In this document: positions 55,647 to 63,387 of the stretch, piece by piece
How positions within the stretch are numbered: the first letter of the stretch is position 1
Layout: each line of letters opens with the position of its first letter
Source of the DNA: Dehalobacterium formicoaceticum
GTDB taxonomy: Bacteria > Bacillota > Dehalobacteriia > Dehalobacteriales > Dehalobacteriaceae
DNA: 64,000 bases
Reading direction: 5' to 3'
Assembly: GCF_002224645.1 (NCBI RefSeq)
Contig: NZ_CP022121.1
Location: 1,184,501-1,248,500 of the forward strand
The notes under the pieces: model-generated
What the model was told of the DNA's origin: nothing
Seen by the model: the letters and a program-made list of their open reading frames with translations, nothing else
Databases searched by the model: none
Translations under genes and position numbers: made by a program

Positions 55647-56384
55647 ATGAAAAGAAATATTATTCAGATCGATGAGGAAAAATGTAACGGTTGTGGATTA
55701 TGTGCTACCGCCTGCCATGAAGGCGCCATAGAGATTGTGGACGGCAAAGCCCGTTTAATTAGCGATAAATACTGTGACGGTTTGGGGGATTGTCTTCCTA
55801 CCTGTCCCACCGATGCCATTAAAATGATTGAAAGAGAAGCAGATGCATATGATGATGATGCGGTGCAGGCGTTAAAGAAGGAGAAAGAGGATAAAAGCAC
55901 TTCGGAAGAGCCTAAGCTGCCTTGCGGATGCCCCGGCACCATGGCCAAAATGATTAAAAGAGATAAAACAACGGAAGTTACCCAAAAGGAAGCAGCTCCG
56001 GATACATCGGGATCCAGACCTTCGGAACTGACTCAATGGCCGGTGCAGCTGAAACTCATCAATTCTAAAGCCGATTATTTACATGGAGCCAATCTTTTGG
56101 TTGCTGCAGATTGTACAGCCTTCTCCTATGGGGATTTTCACCGGAATTTCATCAAAGATCATACTGTAGTAATTGGTTGTCCCAAATTAGATGACAATCA
56201 GTATTATACTGATAAATTATCAGAGATTTTGGCAGGTAATGATATTAAAAGTATTACTGCAGTAAAAATGGAGGTTCCCTGCTGCAATGGTATTGTCCAG
56301 GCAGTTAAACAGGCCATGCTAAACACCCAGAAAATTGTCCCTTATCGGGAAGTAACCATCGGTTTGGATGGGAGCATTCGCTAA
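55647..56384 (+). CDS. 4Fe-4S ferredoxin-domain protein under Crp/Fnr control
   Basis: The 245-residue protein starts with a dicluster ferredoxin: first motif CNGCGLCATACHEGA, second KYCDGLGDCLPTCPTDA, the latter with a longer first gap. After a charged linker (CGCPGTMAKMIKRDK) comes a domain with LVAADCTAFSYGDFHRNF and VPCCNGIVQAVKQAM, of unknown role but conserved in anaerobes by my recollection. It probably acts in redox stress or nitrogen-oxide response, given the Crp/Fnr neighbour; that is inference. ATG follows GGAGGAGG. Confidence 0.8.
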   Translation: MKRNIIQIDEEKCNGCGLCATACHEGAIEIVDGKARLISDKYCDGLGDCLPTCPTDAIKMIEREADAYDDDAVQALKKEKEDKSTSEEPKLPCGCPGTMAKMIKRDKTTEVTQKEAAPDTSGSRPSELTQWPVQLKLINSKADYLHGANLLVAADCTAFSYGDFHRNFIKDHTVVIGCPKLDDNQYYTDKLSEILAGNDIKSITAVKMEVPCCNGIVQAVKQAMLNTQKIVPYREVTIGLDGSIR

Positions 56385-56425
56385 AGCTCCTCCCCTAATC
56401 ATGATGGAGAGATGTTTATTATATC

Positions 56426-56458
56426 AAAAAAGCCGGACGAAATTAGTTCGGCTTTTTT
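56426..56458. terminator. Bidirectional terminator
   Basis: AAAAAAGCCG and CGGCTTTTTT with adjoining GA/TT pairing form a stem with A and T runs on both sides. It serves the convergent ferredoxin-type gene and the pyruvate-kinase-domain gene. Confidence 0.9.
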
Positions 56459-56496
56459 GATTAATTTTAAGGGTATATGAGGTTTGATGTTCTTTC

Positions 56497-57045
56497 CTAA
56501 TGGCCTCGGGGCATGCAGATAATTTCTTTAATATTGGTTTGAAAGATATGAGTGCTGTGCGCCGGAGTAAGGACCATCCCGGTATCAACTCCTGTCCCGG
56601 TGCCACCTACTGCTATGATTTCATCACCGTAAGGGATCAGTCCGGCATCCAGAGCCATGACGGCTATTTCTACGCACACTTTTGCCCCTTGTCCAAACAT
56701 GCGTAAGGTATCGGCGATGATTTCAGCAGGATATACTCCCTGATGCTTCAAACGTAATGCCCTGTCTACACCTGCCAAGAGATGGGTAGTGGTTAAAACC
56801 TTGATCCCTTCCTTTTGGAATAAAAGGCGGTTTTCTTGAGAAAGTTCATCCTCGCCAGGATTACGAAAACCCACATGATGGGTAACACAAATAATATTCA
56901 AACCACAGCCGATATATTGCTGGGCTGTTTCACCGGTACATGATGCCACTACCAGGTGTTTGATTCCTAATTCCTTTGCTCTCTTAACTGTAGCTTCTAC
57001 GGTTTCCGAGGTGTTGGCCTTGCCCTTCTTTTCGAATAGTATCAT
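56497..57045 (-). CDS. Stand-alone pyruvate kinase C-terminal domain-like protein
   Basis: The 182-residue protein matches the alpha/beta domain that ends pyruvate kinases: ANTSETVEATVKRAKELGIK, VVASCTGETAQQY, and AVGGTGTGVDTGMVL near the end. It has no barrel domain, so it is not a kinase; such free-standing domains occur in Clostridia and may bind a phosphorylated ligand. ATG at 57045 follows AGGAGG. The stop codon is TAG, with TAA nine codons later. Confidence 0.82.
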   Translation of the reverse strand: MILFEKKGKANTSETVEATVKRAKELGIKHLVVASCTGETAQQYIGCGLNIICVTHHVGFRNPGEDELSQENRLLFQKEGIKVLTTTHLLAGVDRALRLKHQGVYPAEIIADTLRMFGQGAKVCVEIAVMALDAGLIPYGDEIIAVGGTGTGVDTGMVLTPAHSTHIFQTNIKEIICMPRGH

Positions 57046-57155
57046 GATAAGACCTCCTATGATAGTTTGGTATGCTTTATTTTACCAAAATGCATGGAAA
57101 AAGTCATTTTATCAAAGAAAAATTCAGAGTTTGCGAAAGGCTTCTAAAATCTATA

Positions 57156-57184
57156 TTGATGATCAATAAAGGTAGTGATATAAT
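57156..57184 (+). promoter_or_regulatory. Sigma-A type promoter of the GNAT gene
   Basis: TTGATG (57156-57161) and TATAAT (57179-57184) are 17 bases apart, 36 bases before the start codon of the acetyltransferase gene. Confidence 0.65.
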
Positions 57185-57219
57185 AAGCTTATTTTATTTT
57201 GGGGGGGAGGAGACAAAGC

Positions 57220-57678
57220 ATGATCTATAGGAAAGCAAAAATGACAGATGTGGAATCTATCCATCGATTAATTTATAATTATGCTAACCAAGGTTTAATG
57301 TTGGCTCGTTCGCGCAGCTCTATATATGAAAACTTGCGGGAATTTACAGTAGCAGAAGATGGGGGAACTGTGGCAGGCATCGGGGGCTTGCATATTTTGT
57401 GGCATGATTTAGGAGAGATTCGGTCTTTGGCTATTGATCCCTCTTATACAAAACAAGGTATTGGCCGTCACCTGGTGGAATTATTGGAGCAAGAAGCGCT
57501 GGCATTGGGCTTACCAAAATTATTCGCTTTAACTTATCAACCGGTTTTTTTTGCTAAATGCGGTTTCCAGGAGGTAGAAAACAACATTTTACCCCAAAAG
57601 GTCTGGAAAGAATGTATTAATTGTCCTAAATTTCCGGATTGTGATGAGCAAGCAGTGCTGAAAATTCTGCAAAAATAA
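57220..57678 (+). CDS. GNAT acetyltransferase, short ArgA-like N-acetylglutamate synthase
   Basis: The 152-residue protein is a single GNAT domain: IRSLAIDPSYTKQGIGRHLV carries the acetyl-CoA loop (Q/R-x-x-G-x-G/R), and YQPVFFAKCGFQEVE the C-terminal part. The ending KVWKECINCPKFPDCDE, with three cysteines, is typical of short ArgA-type proteins that prime arginine synthesis together with ArgJ. ATG at 57220 follows GGGGGAGGAG. It is its own unit with promoter and terminator, 3.4 kb after argH. Confidence 0.8.
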   Translation: MIYRKAKMTDVESIHRLIYNYANQGLMLARSRSSIYENLREFTVAEDGGTVAGIGGLHILWHDLGEIRSLAIDPSYTKQGIGRHLVELLEQEALALGLPKLFALTYQPVFFAKCGFQEVENNILPQKVWKECINCPKFPDCDEQAVLKILQK

Positions 57679-57696
57679 TTAAATAAATGGTTTAGT

Positions 57697-57725
57697 AAAA
57701 AGCACAACGTCTGTTGTGCTTTTTT
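57697..57725 (+). terminator. Rho-independent terminator after the GNAT gene
   Basis: A perfect 11-pair stem, AAAAGCACAAC with GTTGTGCTTTT, around GTCT is followed by TT and CAT. Confidence 0.92.
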
Positions 57726-57778
57726 CATATCTTGCCCTTCATTGGAATAAATTGTGATAAGGAAGGGGAGACGTTGGA

Positions 57779-58084
57779 TTGAAAAGGAATAAGCAAATAC
57801 TCAAAAGCCAGCGGGCTAAATTTAAAAGCGCCTTTGTCAATGTCCTGGAAATTCCTACGGATATTGCGTTAAATTTACCCCGGATCACTCTGCTGGGTAA
57901 TCTTCAATTGAATATAGAAAATCATAAAGGAATCGTGGAGTATGGTGAAAACAAAATCAGGATCGCCGTAACCAGAGGCTATCTGGAGATTCAGGGAAAA
58001 GACCTTGTTCTGAGGAATATACAATTGGATGAAATCATGATCAACGGAGAAATCACCCATCTGGAAATAAAAATTACCGGTTAG
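57779..58084 (+). CDS. yqfC: Sporulation protein YqfC
   Basis: YqfC is a small YabP-family protein made during sporulation. The 101 residues start with a basic stretch (MKRNKQILKSQRAKF) and carry NLPRITLLGNLQLNIENHKG and RIAVTRGYLEIQGKDL, the family core. TTG at 57779 follows AAGGGGAGACG. It stands directly before yqfD, the normal partner order. The stop is TAG, backed by TGA four codons later. Confidence 0.9.
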   Translation: MKRNKQILKSQRAKFKSAFVNVLEIPTDIALNLPRITLLGNLQLNIENHKGIVEYGENKIRIAVTRGYLEIQGKDLVLRNIQLDEIMINGEITHLEIKITG

Positions 58085-58095
58085 GAGAGACCGCC

Positions 58096-59328
58096 GTGAA
58101 AAAGCTGCTAAATTATTTATTGGGTTATGTGATCATCAGCATCAAAGGGGAAGGAGTAGAACGCTTTTTGAATATTGCCCTTCAGCGGGGCATGAACCTT
58201 TGGGATATTAAGCGGAAGAAGGATGGTACTGTCCAAGCCCAGGTGCATTTATCTGCCATCAAGCCATTGCGGCATGTAGCCCGAAAAAGCCGCTGTTCTT
58301 TCCGCATCGTGGGAAGGGCCGGTCTGCCCTTTCAATTGAAGTCTGTTAAGAAGAGAAAATCCATGGTCGTCGGCGGCATCCTTTTTTTGGCCGGTTTGTA
58401 TGTTCTCTCTTCTTTTGTTTTCTTTATTGATGTGACCAGCCAGGAACCGATCAAAAATGTGAGTTCGGAAACGGTGAAGCGTCTGGCCAGGGAAAAAGGG
58501 GTGGTGGTTGGACGTCCTAAATGGTTGATGGATTTTACGGATACGGAAAAATATTTAATGAATCAAATGCCCCAGTTATCCTGGGTAAACGTTAGCGCTC
58601 AGGGCACCAAGGTGGAAATTGAAATCGTGGAAAAGGTTCTGCCGGAGCCGGGGGAAAAGGACAAAACCCCGGGTAACGTGGTGGCGTTTAAAGATGGAGT
58701 GGTTACGGAAATCTTAGTAATGCGCGGCCAGGCCCGGGTTGCTTCCGGAGATACGGTTTCCAAAGGGGAGGTTTTGATTTCCGGTTTAATCTTGCCTCTA
58801 GCAGGGGAGGCGGCGCCTCCGTCATCGTCTCCATCTCCGGACACTGAACCGGAATTGGTGCGGGCTGATGGTATTGTCCGGGCTAAGGTTTGGTATCGGG
58901 GGTATGGGGAATGCCCCATCGTGGAAAAAGAAGAAAAGCTCACGGGAAAAAGTACTCGTTCCGTTACCTTAAAATGGGGTGATCGGCAGTTTGGTCTTTG
59001 GGGTGACAAAGAAAGCCCCTATCCATTAGGCACCGAGAAGATTACTTCGAAAAAAATCAATTGGCCTGGAGCTAAAGGTTCTCCTCTGGAAATCATCATT
59101 ACCACCTATGGGGAAGGAAAAATCACAGAAAAAAATTGGGGTGCTGAAGGAGCAAAGAGTCAGGCTGTACAAAAGGCACTGCTAACGATACAACAGAGAA
59201 TTCCTCCTCAGGCCCAAATCGTCAATCAGGAAGTTAAACCCTTAGATGAAGGTGGGGATGTGGTAAAGAGAGTTTTCGTGGTCATTGAAACTGAAGAGGA
59301 AATTGGCAAATTTCTTGCCATTGAGTAA
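58096..59328 (+). CDS. yqfD: Sporulation protein YqfD
   Basis: YqfD is a membrane protein required at the engulfment stage in sporulating Firmicutes. The 410 residues have an N-terminal cytosolic part (GYVIISIKGEGVERFLNIAL), one membrane span at about 92-112 (VVGGILFLAGLYVLSSFVFF) and a large external part with KVEIEIVEKVLPEP. GTG start at 58096 lies 11 bases after the yqfC stop, behind TTAGGAGAG. Confidence 0.92.
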   Translation: MKKLLNYLLGYVIISIKGEGVERFLNIALQRGMNLWDIKRKKDGTVQAQVHLSAIKPLRHVARKSRCSFRIVGRAGLPFQLKSVKKRKSMVVGGILFLAGLYVLSSFVFFIDVTSQEPIKNVSSETVKRLAREKGVVVGRPKWLMDFTDTEKYLMNQMPQLSWVNVSAQGTKVEIEIVEKVLPEPGEKDKTPGNVVAFKDGVVTEILVMRGQARVASGDTVSKGEVLISGLILPLAGEAAPPSSSPSPDTEPELVRADGIVRAKVWYRGYGECPIVEKEEKLTGKSTRSVTLKWGDRQFGLWGDKESPYPLGTEKITSKKINWPGAKGSPLEIIITTYGEGKITEKNWGAEGAKSQAVQKALLTIQQRIPPQAQIVNQEVKPLDEGGDVVKRVFVVIETEEEIGKFLAIE

Positions 59329-59386
59329 TAATTCAAAAGAATGTATAATGAGGTGAACTATAATTGCCAAATTTTATCGGGGAGGT

Positions 59387-60352
59387 ATGCGTTTTTTGAC
59401 GGTGCATCAGGAACTAAAGTTGACGATTGGCAGCAATGGGCAAGCGGCGAATTTGCTGGGCCAAAGAGATGAAAACTTAAGAATTTTGGAGAAAAATCTT
59501 CAGGCGGGGGTTGTGGTGCGCGGTGATCAAGTTATTCTCACCGGCTCTCCCGAGGAATTGGAGAAGGCCCAGCGTGTTTTTGAACATCTCCTTACTTTAG
59601 CGAAGGCAGGTGTGATGATTACACCTCCTGCGATCAATTACGCTTTGAGCGTGATCAGTCAGGATCAAAGACAAATTGCAGAAAAATTAACAGAAAATAT
59701 TTATGTCACGTCCCGGGGAAAACAAATTAAGGCAAAAACCTGGGGACAGTATCAATATATCCAGTCCATAAGAAATAACAGTCTTGTTTTCGGCATCGGT
59801 CCGGCGGGTACGGGAAAAACGTATTTGGCGGTGGTAATGGCGGTGGTAGCCTTAAAGAACAAAGATGTGAAACGGATCATCTTAACCAGACCTGCCGTGG
59901 AAGCAGGAGAAAAACTGGGTTTCTTACCCGGGGATTTACAGGATAAGGTAGATCCTTATTTAAGACCTCTCTATGACAGTTTGTACGACACCCTGGGTAT
60001 GGATGCCGCCCAGAGATTAATGGAGAAAAATACGATTGAGGTAGCACCTTTGGCTTATATGCGGGGCCGCACCTTGGATGATGCTTTCATAATTTTGGAT
60101 GAAGCCCAAAATACCACCCCTCAGCAGATGAAAATGTTTTTAACCAGAATCGGGTTTGGTTCCAGAGCCGTGGTAACCGGTGATATTACCCAGGTGGATT
60201 TGCCTCAGGGACAGCAATCCGGTTTGGTTCAGGTGCAAAAAATAATGCAGGATATTTCTGGGATCGATTTTTGTTATTTAACCCAAGCGGATGTGGTACG
60301 TCATCCATTGGTGCAGAAAATTATTCTCGCTTATGAAAAAAACGGAATGTAA
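59387..60352 (+). CDS. phoH: PhoH family P-loop ATPase
   Basis: PhoH-like proteins are cytosolic ATPases/possible RNA helicases found beside ybeY in most Firmicutes. The protein has an N-terminal KH-like part (GSPEELEKAQRVFEHLL), then Walker A GIGPAGTGKTYLAVVMA, Walker B FIILDEAQNTTPQQMKMFLT and RAVVTGDITQVDLP. ATG at 59387 is given, but GGGGAGG lies only one base before it; TTG at 59396 has better spacing and may be the true start (318 residues). Confidence 0.93.
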   Translation: MRFLTVHQELKLTIGSNGQAANLLGQRDENLRILEKNLQAGVVVRGDQVILTGSPEELEKAQRVFEHLLTLAKAGVMITPPAINYALSVISQDQRQIAEKLTENIYVTSRGKQIKAKTWGQYQYIQSIRNNSLVFGIGPAGTGKTYLAVVMAVVALKNKDVKRIILTRPAVEAGEKLGFLPGDLQDKVDPYLRPLYDSLYDTLGMDAAQRLMEKNTIEVAPLAYMRGRTLDDAFIILDEAQNTTPQQMKMFLTRIGFGSRAVVTGDITQVDLPQGQQSGLVQVQKIMQDISGIDFCYLTQADVVRHPLVQKIILAYEKNGM

Positions 60353-60371
60353 CTCCCAAGGAGTGATGACT

Positions 60372-62582
60372 ATGTTTAAGGGGCAGGATTTAAAAGGTTA
60401 TGCTCCCCCTTCCGTAGTAAAATTTTTCAATAATAATACTGCACGCCGTTTTCTCTGGTGGGTCATCTTTTTCTTACTAAGTTTTATGATTCTGAGCATG
60501 AATTTTCTGCCGGATCAAGAGGTTTTGGAAGAAGGGGCAATTGCCCCCAGGGATGTTTTTTATGGCGGAGGCACAGTTACTTTTACCAGTGAAATCAAAA
60601 CAGAAGAAGCGCGCAAAAATGCAGCCCAGGGAATACCCCAGATATACCGGGATGATCCCCAGGCTCTTTCTCGGATAACCGCTGAAATTAAGGAATTGTT
60701 TAAAAAGTTTCAGAGTATCCAAAACGATCAGACATTGGGAGCCGATGGGCAAAAAGTCCAGATTGAGACCCTCTTAGGAGAGACTTTAACCACGGAGCAG
60801 TTTAAAATTTTAATTCAAGGGAATGATGCTGCCCTTCAGGGACTGGAAGCGGGAATTATTGGGATTATTGAGCTCGCTATGGCAGAAGAGGTAAAAGAAG
60901 AACAATTGGAAGCGGTAGAAAAAGAAATTTCCGCAGAGGTTGCTGCTCTTAATATCAACGATGCTTTTAAGGTACTTTTAACCGGGATTGTGCACCAGGC
61001 CAAGCTTGAACCCAATCGTGTCTACGACCCGGTAGCCACAGCGAAAGAGGTGGAGCTAAAAATAGCCCAGGTAGAACCGGTACAGGTCACGGTGCGATCC
61101 GGAGAAAAGCTGGTGGAAAAGGGAACCGTTGTAACGGCAGGGCAAATTGAAGCGCTGCAATTTTTGGGTTTGCAGCGGGAAGGAACCTCAGCATTAATTT
61201 TTGTCGGCTTGTTTGGCTTTGTCGTCATTACTTATGGCTTACTGATGTACTATATCAGAAGCTATAAGCCCATCATTCAAAAACAAGATTCCAATATTAT
61301 TCTGATTGGACTTTTGCTTAATGTGACTTTAATAATCGCCAAAATTATCGGCTCAATTCACATCTCAGACAGGCCGGAAATCGCAGCCCAAGTGTTCTAT
61401 GCTATTCCCATTGCTGCTTGTTCCATGTTAGTCGCCATCTTAATGGATGTGCGCACTGCTTCCCTGATTACGGTTCTGCTTAGTCTGTATTTGGGTGTGA
61501 TGACTAACGGCCAAATGGTCTACAGCACCGTGGTCATAATCGGGGGCCTGGTTGCAATTTATCGGGTGGCGGGTCTCACTCAAAGATCCCAATTGGTCCG
61601 GGTCAGCATTGATATTGGCTTTGTCAGCGCTTTAACGGTGATTGTCTTTGGATTAATCTGGAGTCAATCTCCAACAGTGATTGGTATAGGTGCGGCCATG
61701 GGGATTTTGAATGGAATCTTGGCATCTATTTTTACCATTGGCACACTGCCTTTTTTAGAATCAGCTTTTGGTATTACTACCTCCGTCAAACTCCTGGAGC
61801 TTTCCAGCCCCAGTCACCCCTTAATGAAAAGATTGATGATGGAGGCCCCGGGCACATACAATCATAGTATTTTGGTGGGTAATCTGGGAGAAGCTGCGGC
61901 CGATGCCATTGGTGCCGATTCCCTTTTGGTGCGGGTCGGCTCCTATTATCATGATATCGGAAAAATAAAAAGGCCTTATTTCTTTACCGAAAATCAACCG
62001 GCTGCCGAAAATCCCCATGACAAAATTACCCCTACCCTGAGCACTTTAATTATTATTTCGCATGTGAAGGATGGCATTGAACTGGCCAAGGAACATAAAT
62101 TTCCGCGGCTGATCTTGGACATTATTGAACAGCATCATGGCAACAGTTTAGTCTCCTATTTCTATCATAAGGCCAAGGAAGGAGATAAAGGGGAGGGTAT
62201 TCTAGAATCTGATTTTCGCTATCAGGCACACAAACCTCAGAATAAGGAAGTGGCCATTATTATGTTAGCAGACAGTGTTCAGGCAGCAGTCCAGGCTATG
62301 GACAAACCAAGCAAGGGCTCTATTGAAACAAAGGTACGGGAAATTGTTAAAAGCAAACTGGATGACGGTCAATTAAGTGATTGTGATTTGACCTTTAGGG
62401 ATATTGAAGCCATTATCCAGGCTTTTTTAGTAGTTTTGAACGGCATGTTTCATAGCAGAATTGAATATCCTGACCAGATCGCGAAAGAAATGGAAAAGGG
62501 GAAATTGAAAAATGGAGTTAATCATCAGGAATCAACAAGACAAGATCAACCTTCCGCCGGAAATGGAAAAGCTGCTCTCTGA
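60372..62582 (+). CDS. pgpH: PgpH-type cyclic di-AMP phosphodiesterase (7TM-HD)
   Basis: PgpH-type proteins degrade c-di-AMP, controlling osmolyte and potassium balance. The 736-residue protein has one N-terminal span (about 25-45), a large extracellular 7TMR-HDED domain (about 50-285), seven spans (about 290-490), and a cytosolic HD domain with SYYHDIGKIKRPYFF, NPHDKITPTLS and EQHHGNSLVSYFYHKA. ATG at 60372 is 8 bases after AAGGAGTG; starts further upstream lie inside phoH. It overlaps ybeY by 71 bases. Confidence 0.93.
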   Translation: MFKGQDLKGYAPPSVVKFFNNNTARRFLWWVIFFLLSFMILSMNFLPDQEVLEEGAIAPRDVFYGGGTVTFTSEIKTEEARKNAAQGIPQIYRDDPQALSRITAEIKELFKKFQSIQNDQTLGADGQKVQIETLLGETLTTEQFKILIQGNDAALQGLEAGIIGIIELAMAEEVKEEQLEAVEKEISAEVAALNINDAFKVLLTGIVHQAKLEPNRVYDPVATAKEVELKIAQVEPVQVTVRSGEKLVEKGTVVTAGQIEALQFLGLQREGTSALIFVGLFGFVVITYGLLMYYIRSYKPIIQKQDSNIILIGLLLNVTLIIAKIIGSIHISDRPEIAAQVFYAIPIAACSMLVAILMDVRTASLITVLLSLYLGVMTNGQMVYSTVVIIGGLVAIYRVAGLTQRSQLVRVSIDIGFVSALTVIVFGLIWSQSPTVIGIGAAMGILNGILASIFTIGTLPFLESAFGITTSVKLLELSSPSHPLMKRLMMEAPGTYNHSILVGNLGEAAADAIGADSLLVRVGSYYHDIGKIKRPYFFTENQPAAENPHDKITPTLSTLIIISHVKDGIELAKEHKFPRLILDIIEQHHGNSLVSYFYHKAKEGDKGEGILESDFRYQAHKPQNKEVAIIMLADSVQAAVQAMDKPSKGSIETKVREIVKSKLDDGQLSDCDLTFRDIEAIIQAFLVVLNGMFHSRIEYPDQIAKEMEKGKLKNGVNHQESTRQDQPSAGNGKAAL

Positions 62583-62994
62583 TGTGGTGGCAGAAGTCCT
62601 GAAAGCAGAGGCCGAACATATGGAGTGGGAGGTGAGTATCCTTCTGGTCGATGACCGGGAGATCAGCTCCTTAAACCGGAACTACCGTGGGATTGACCGG
62701 CCCACAGATGTTTTATCCTTTGCAATGGAAGAGGATTTGGCGGGCGTTGATCTGCCGGAATTTATTGTCCCGGAGGACAACCCAATTTTGGGGGATATTG
62801 TCATCTCTGTAGAGACTGCGCAAAGGCAGGGGGAAGAATATGGTCATTCCCTGGAACGGGAAATGGGCTTTCTTACGGTCCATGGCATGCTTCATTTGTT
62901 GGGTTATGATCATGAGACGGAAGACGAACGGACGGAAATGCGCGGCAAAGAAGAAAAAGTTTTATTAAAATTAGGTTTATTCAGGGAAGAATAG
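62512..62994 (+). CDS. ybeY: Endoribonuclease YbeY
   Basis: YbeY is a metal-dependent RNase for 16S rRNA maturation and ribosome quality control. The 160-residue protein has YRGIDRPTDVLSFAM and the zinc motif HGMLHLLGYDHETEDE with three histidines. ATG at 62512 follows AAGGGGAAATTGAAAA and lies inside the pgpH 3' end. The stop is TAG. dgkA begins two bases later. Confidence 0.94.
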   Translation: MELIIRNQQDKINLPPEMEKLLSDVVAEVLKAEAEHMEWEVSILLVDDREISSLNRNYRGIDRPTDVLSFAMEEDLAGVDLPEFIVPEDNPILGDIVISVETAQRQGEEYGHSLEREMGFLTVHGMLHLLGYDHETEDERTEMRGKEEKVLLKLGLFREE

Positions 62995-62996
62995 CT

Positions 62997-63368
62997 ATGC
63001 ACAAGAAATCAAGTAATTTTTTAGAAAGCATAAGTTTTGCGCTCAGCGGCATTATTCATGCCTACCGTACCCAGCGCAATATGCGCATCCACAGTTTTTT
63101 TGTGCTGGTCGTTTTGTTTTTTGCCCTCTTGTTATCCCTGACCAGGATTGAAATGGCGATTTTGATTTTGACGATGCTGATGGTGCTTACTTTGGAAATG
63201 GTCAATACTGCCTTGGAAGCCGTTGTGGATATGGTCACGGAGGAGTACTTACCCTTGGCGAAAATTGCGAAAGATGTAGCGGCCGGGGCTGTATTTTTAG
63301 CTAGCCTGGGTGCGGTGTTAATCGGTATACTTATTTTTGGGCCGAATATTTGTCAGCTGTTCAAATAA
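62997..63368 (+). CDS. dgkA: Diacylglycerol/undecaprenol kinase family protein
   Basis: In Gram-positives this small membrane kinase phosphorylates undecaprenol for cell wall synthesis. The 123-residue protein has three membrane spans and the signature EMVNTALEAVVDMVTEEYLP followed by AKIAKDVAAGAVFLASLGA. Position after ybeY is the usual one. Confidence 0.92.
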   Translation: MHKKSSNFLESISFALSGIIHAYRTQRNMRIHSFFVLVVLFFALLLSLTRIEMAILILTMLMVLTLEMVNTALEAVVDMVTEEYLPLAKIAKDVAAGAVFLASLGAVLIGILIFGPNICQLFK

Positions 63369-63387
63369 GACATGGAGGGGGAAGCCC

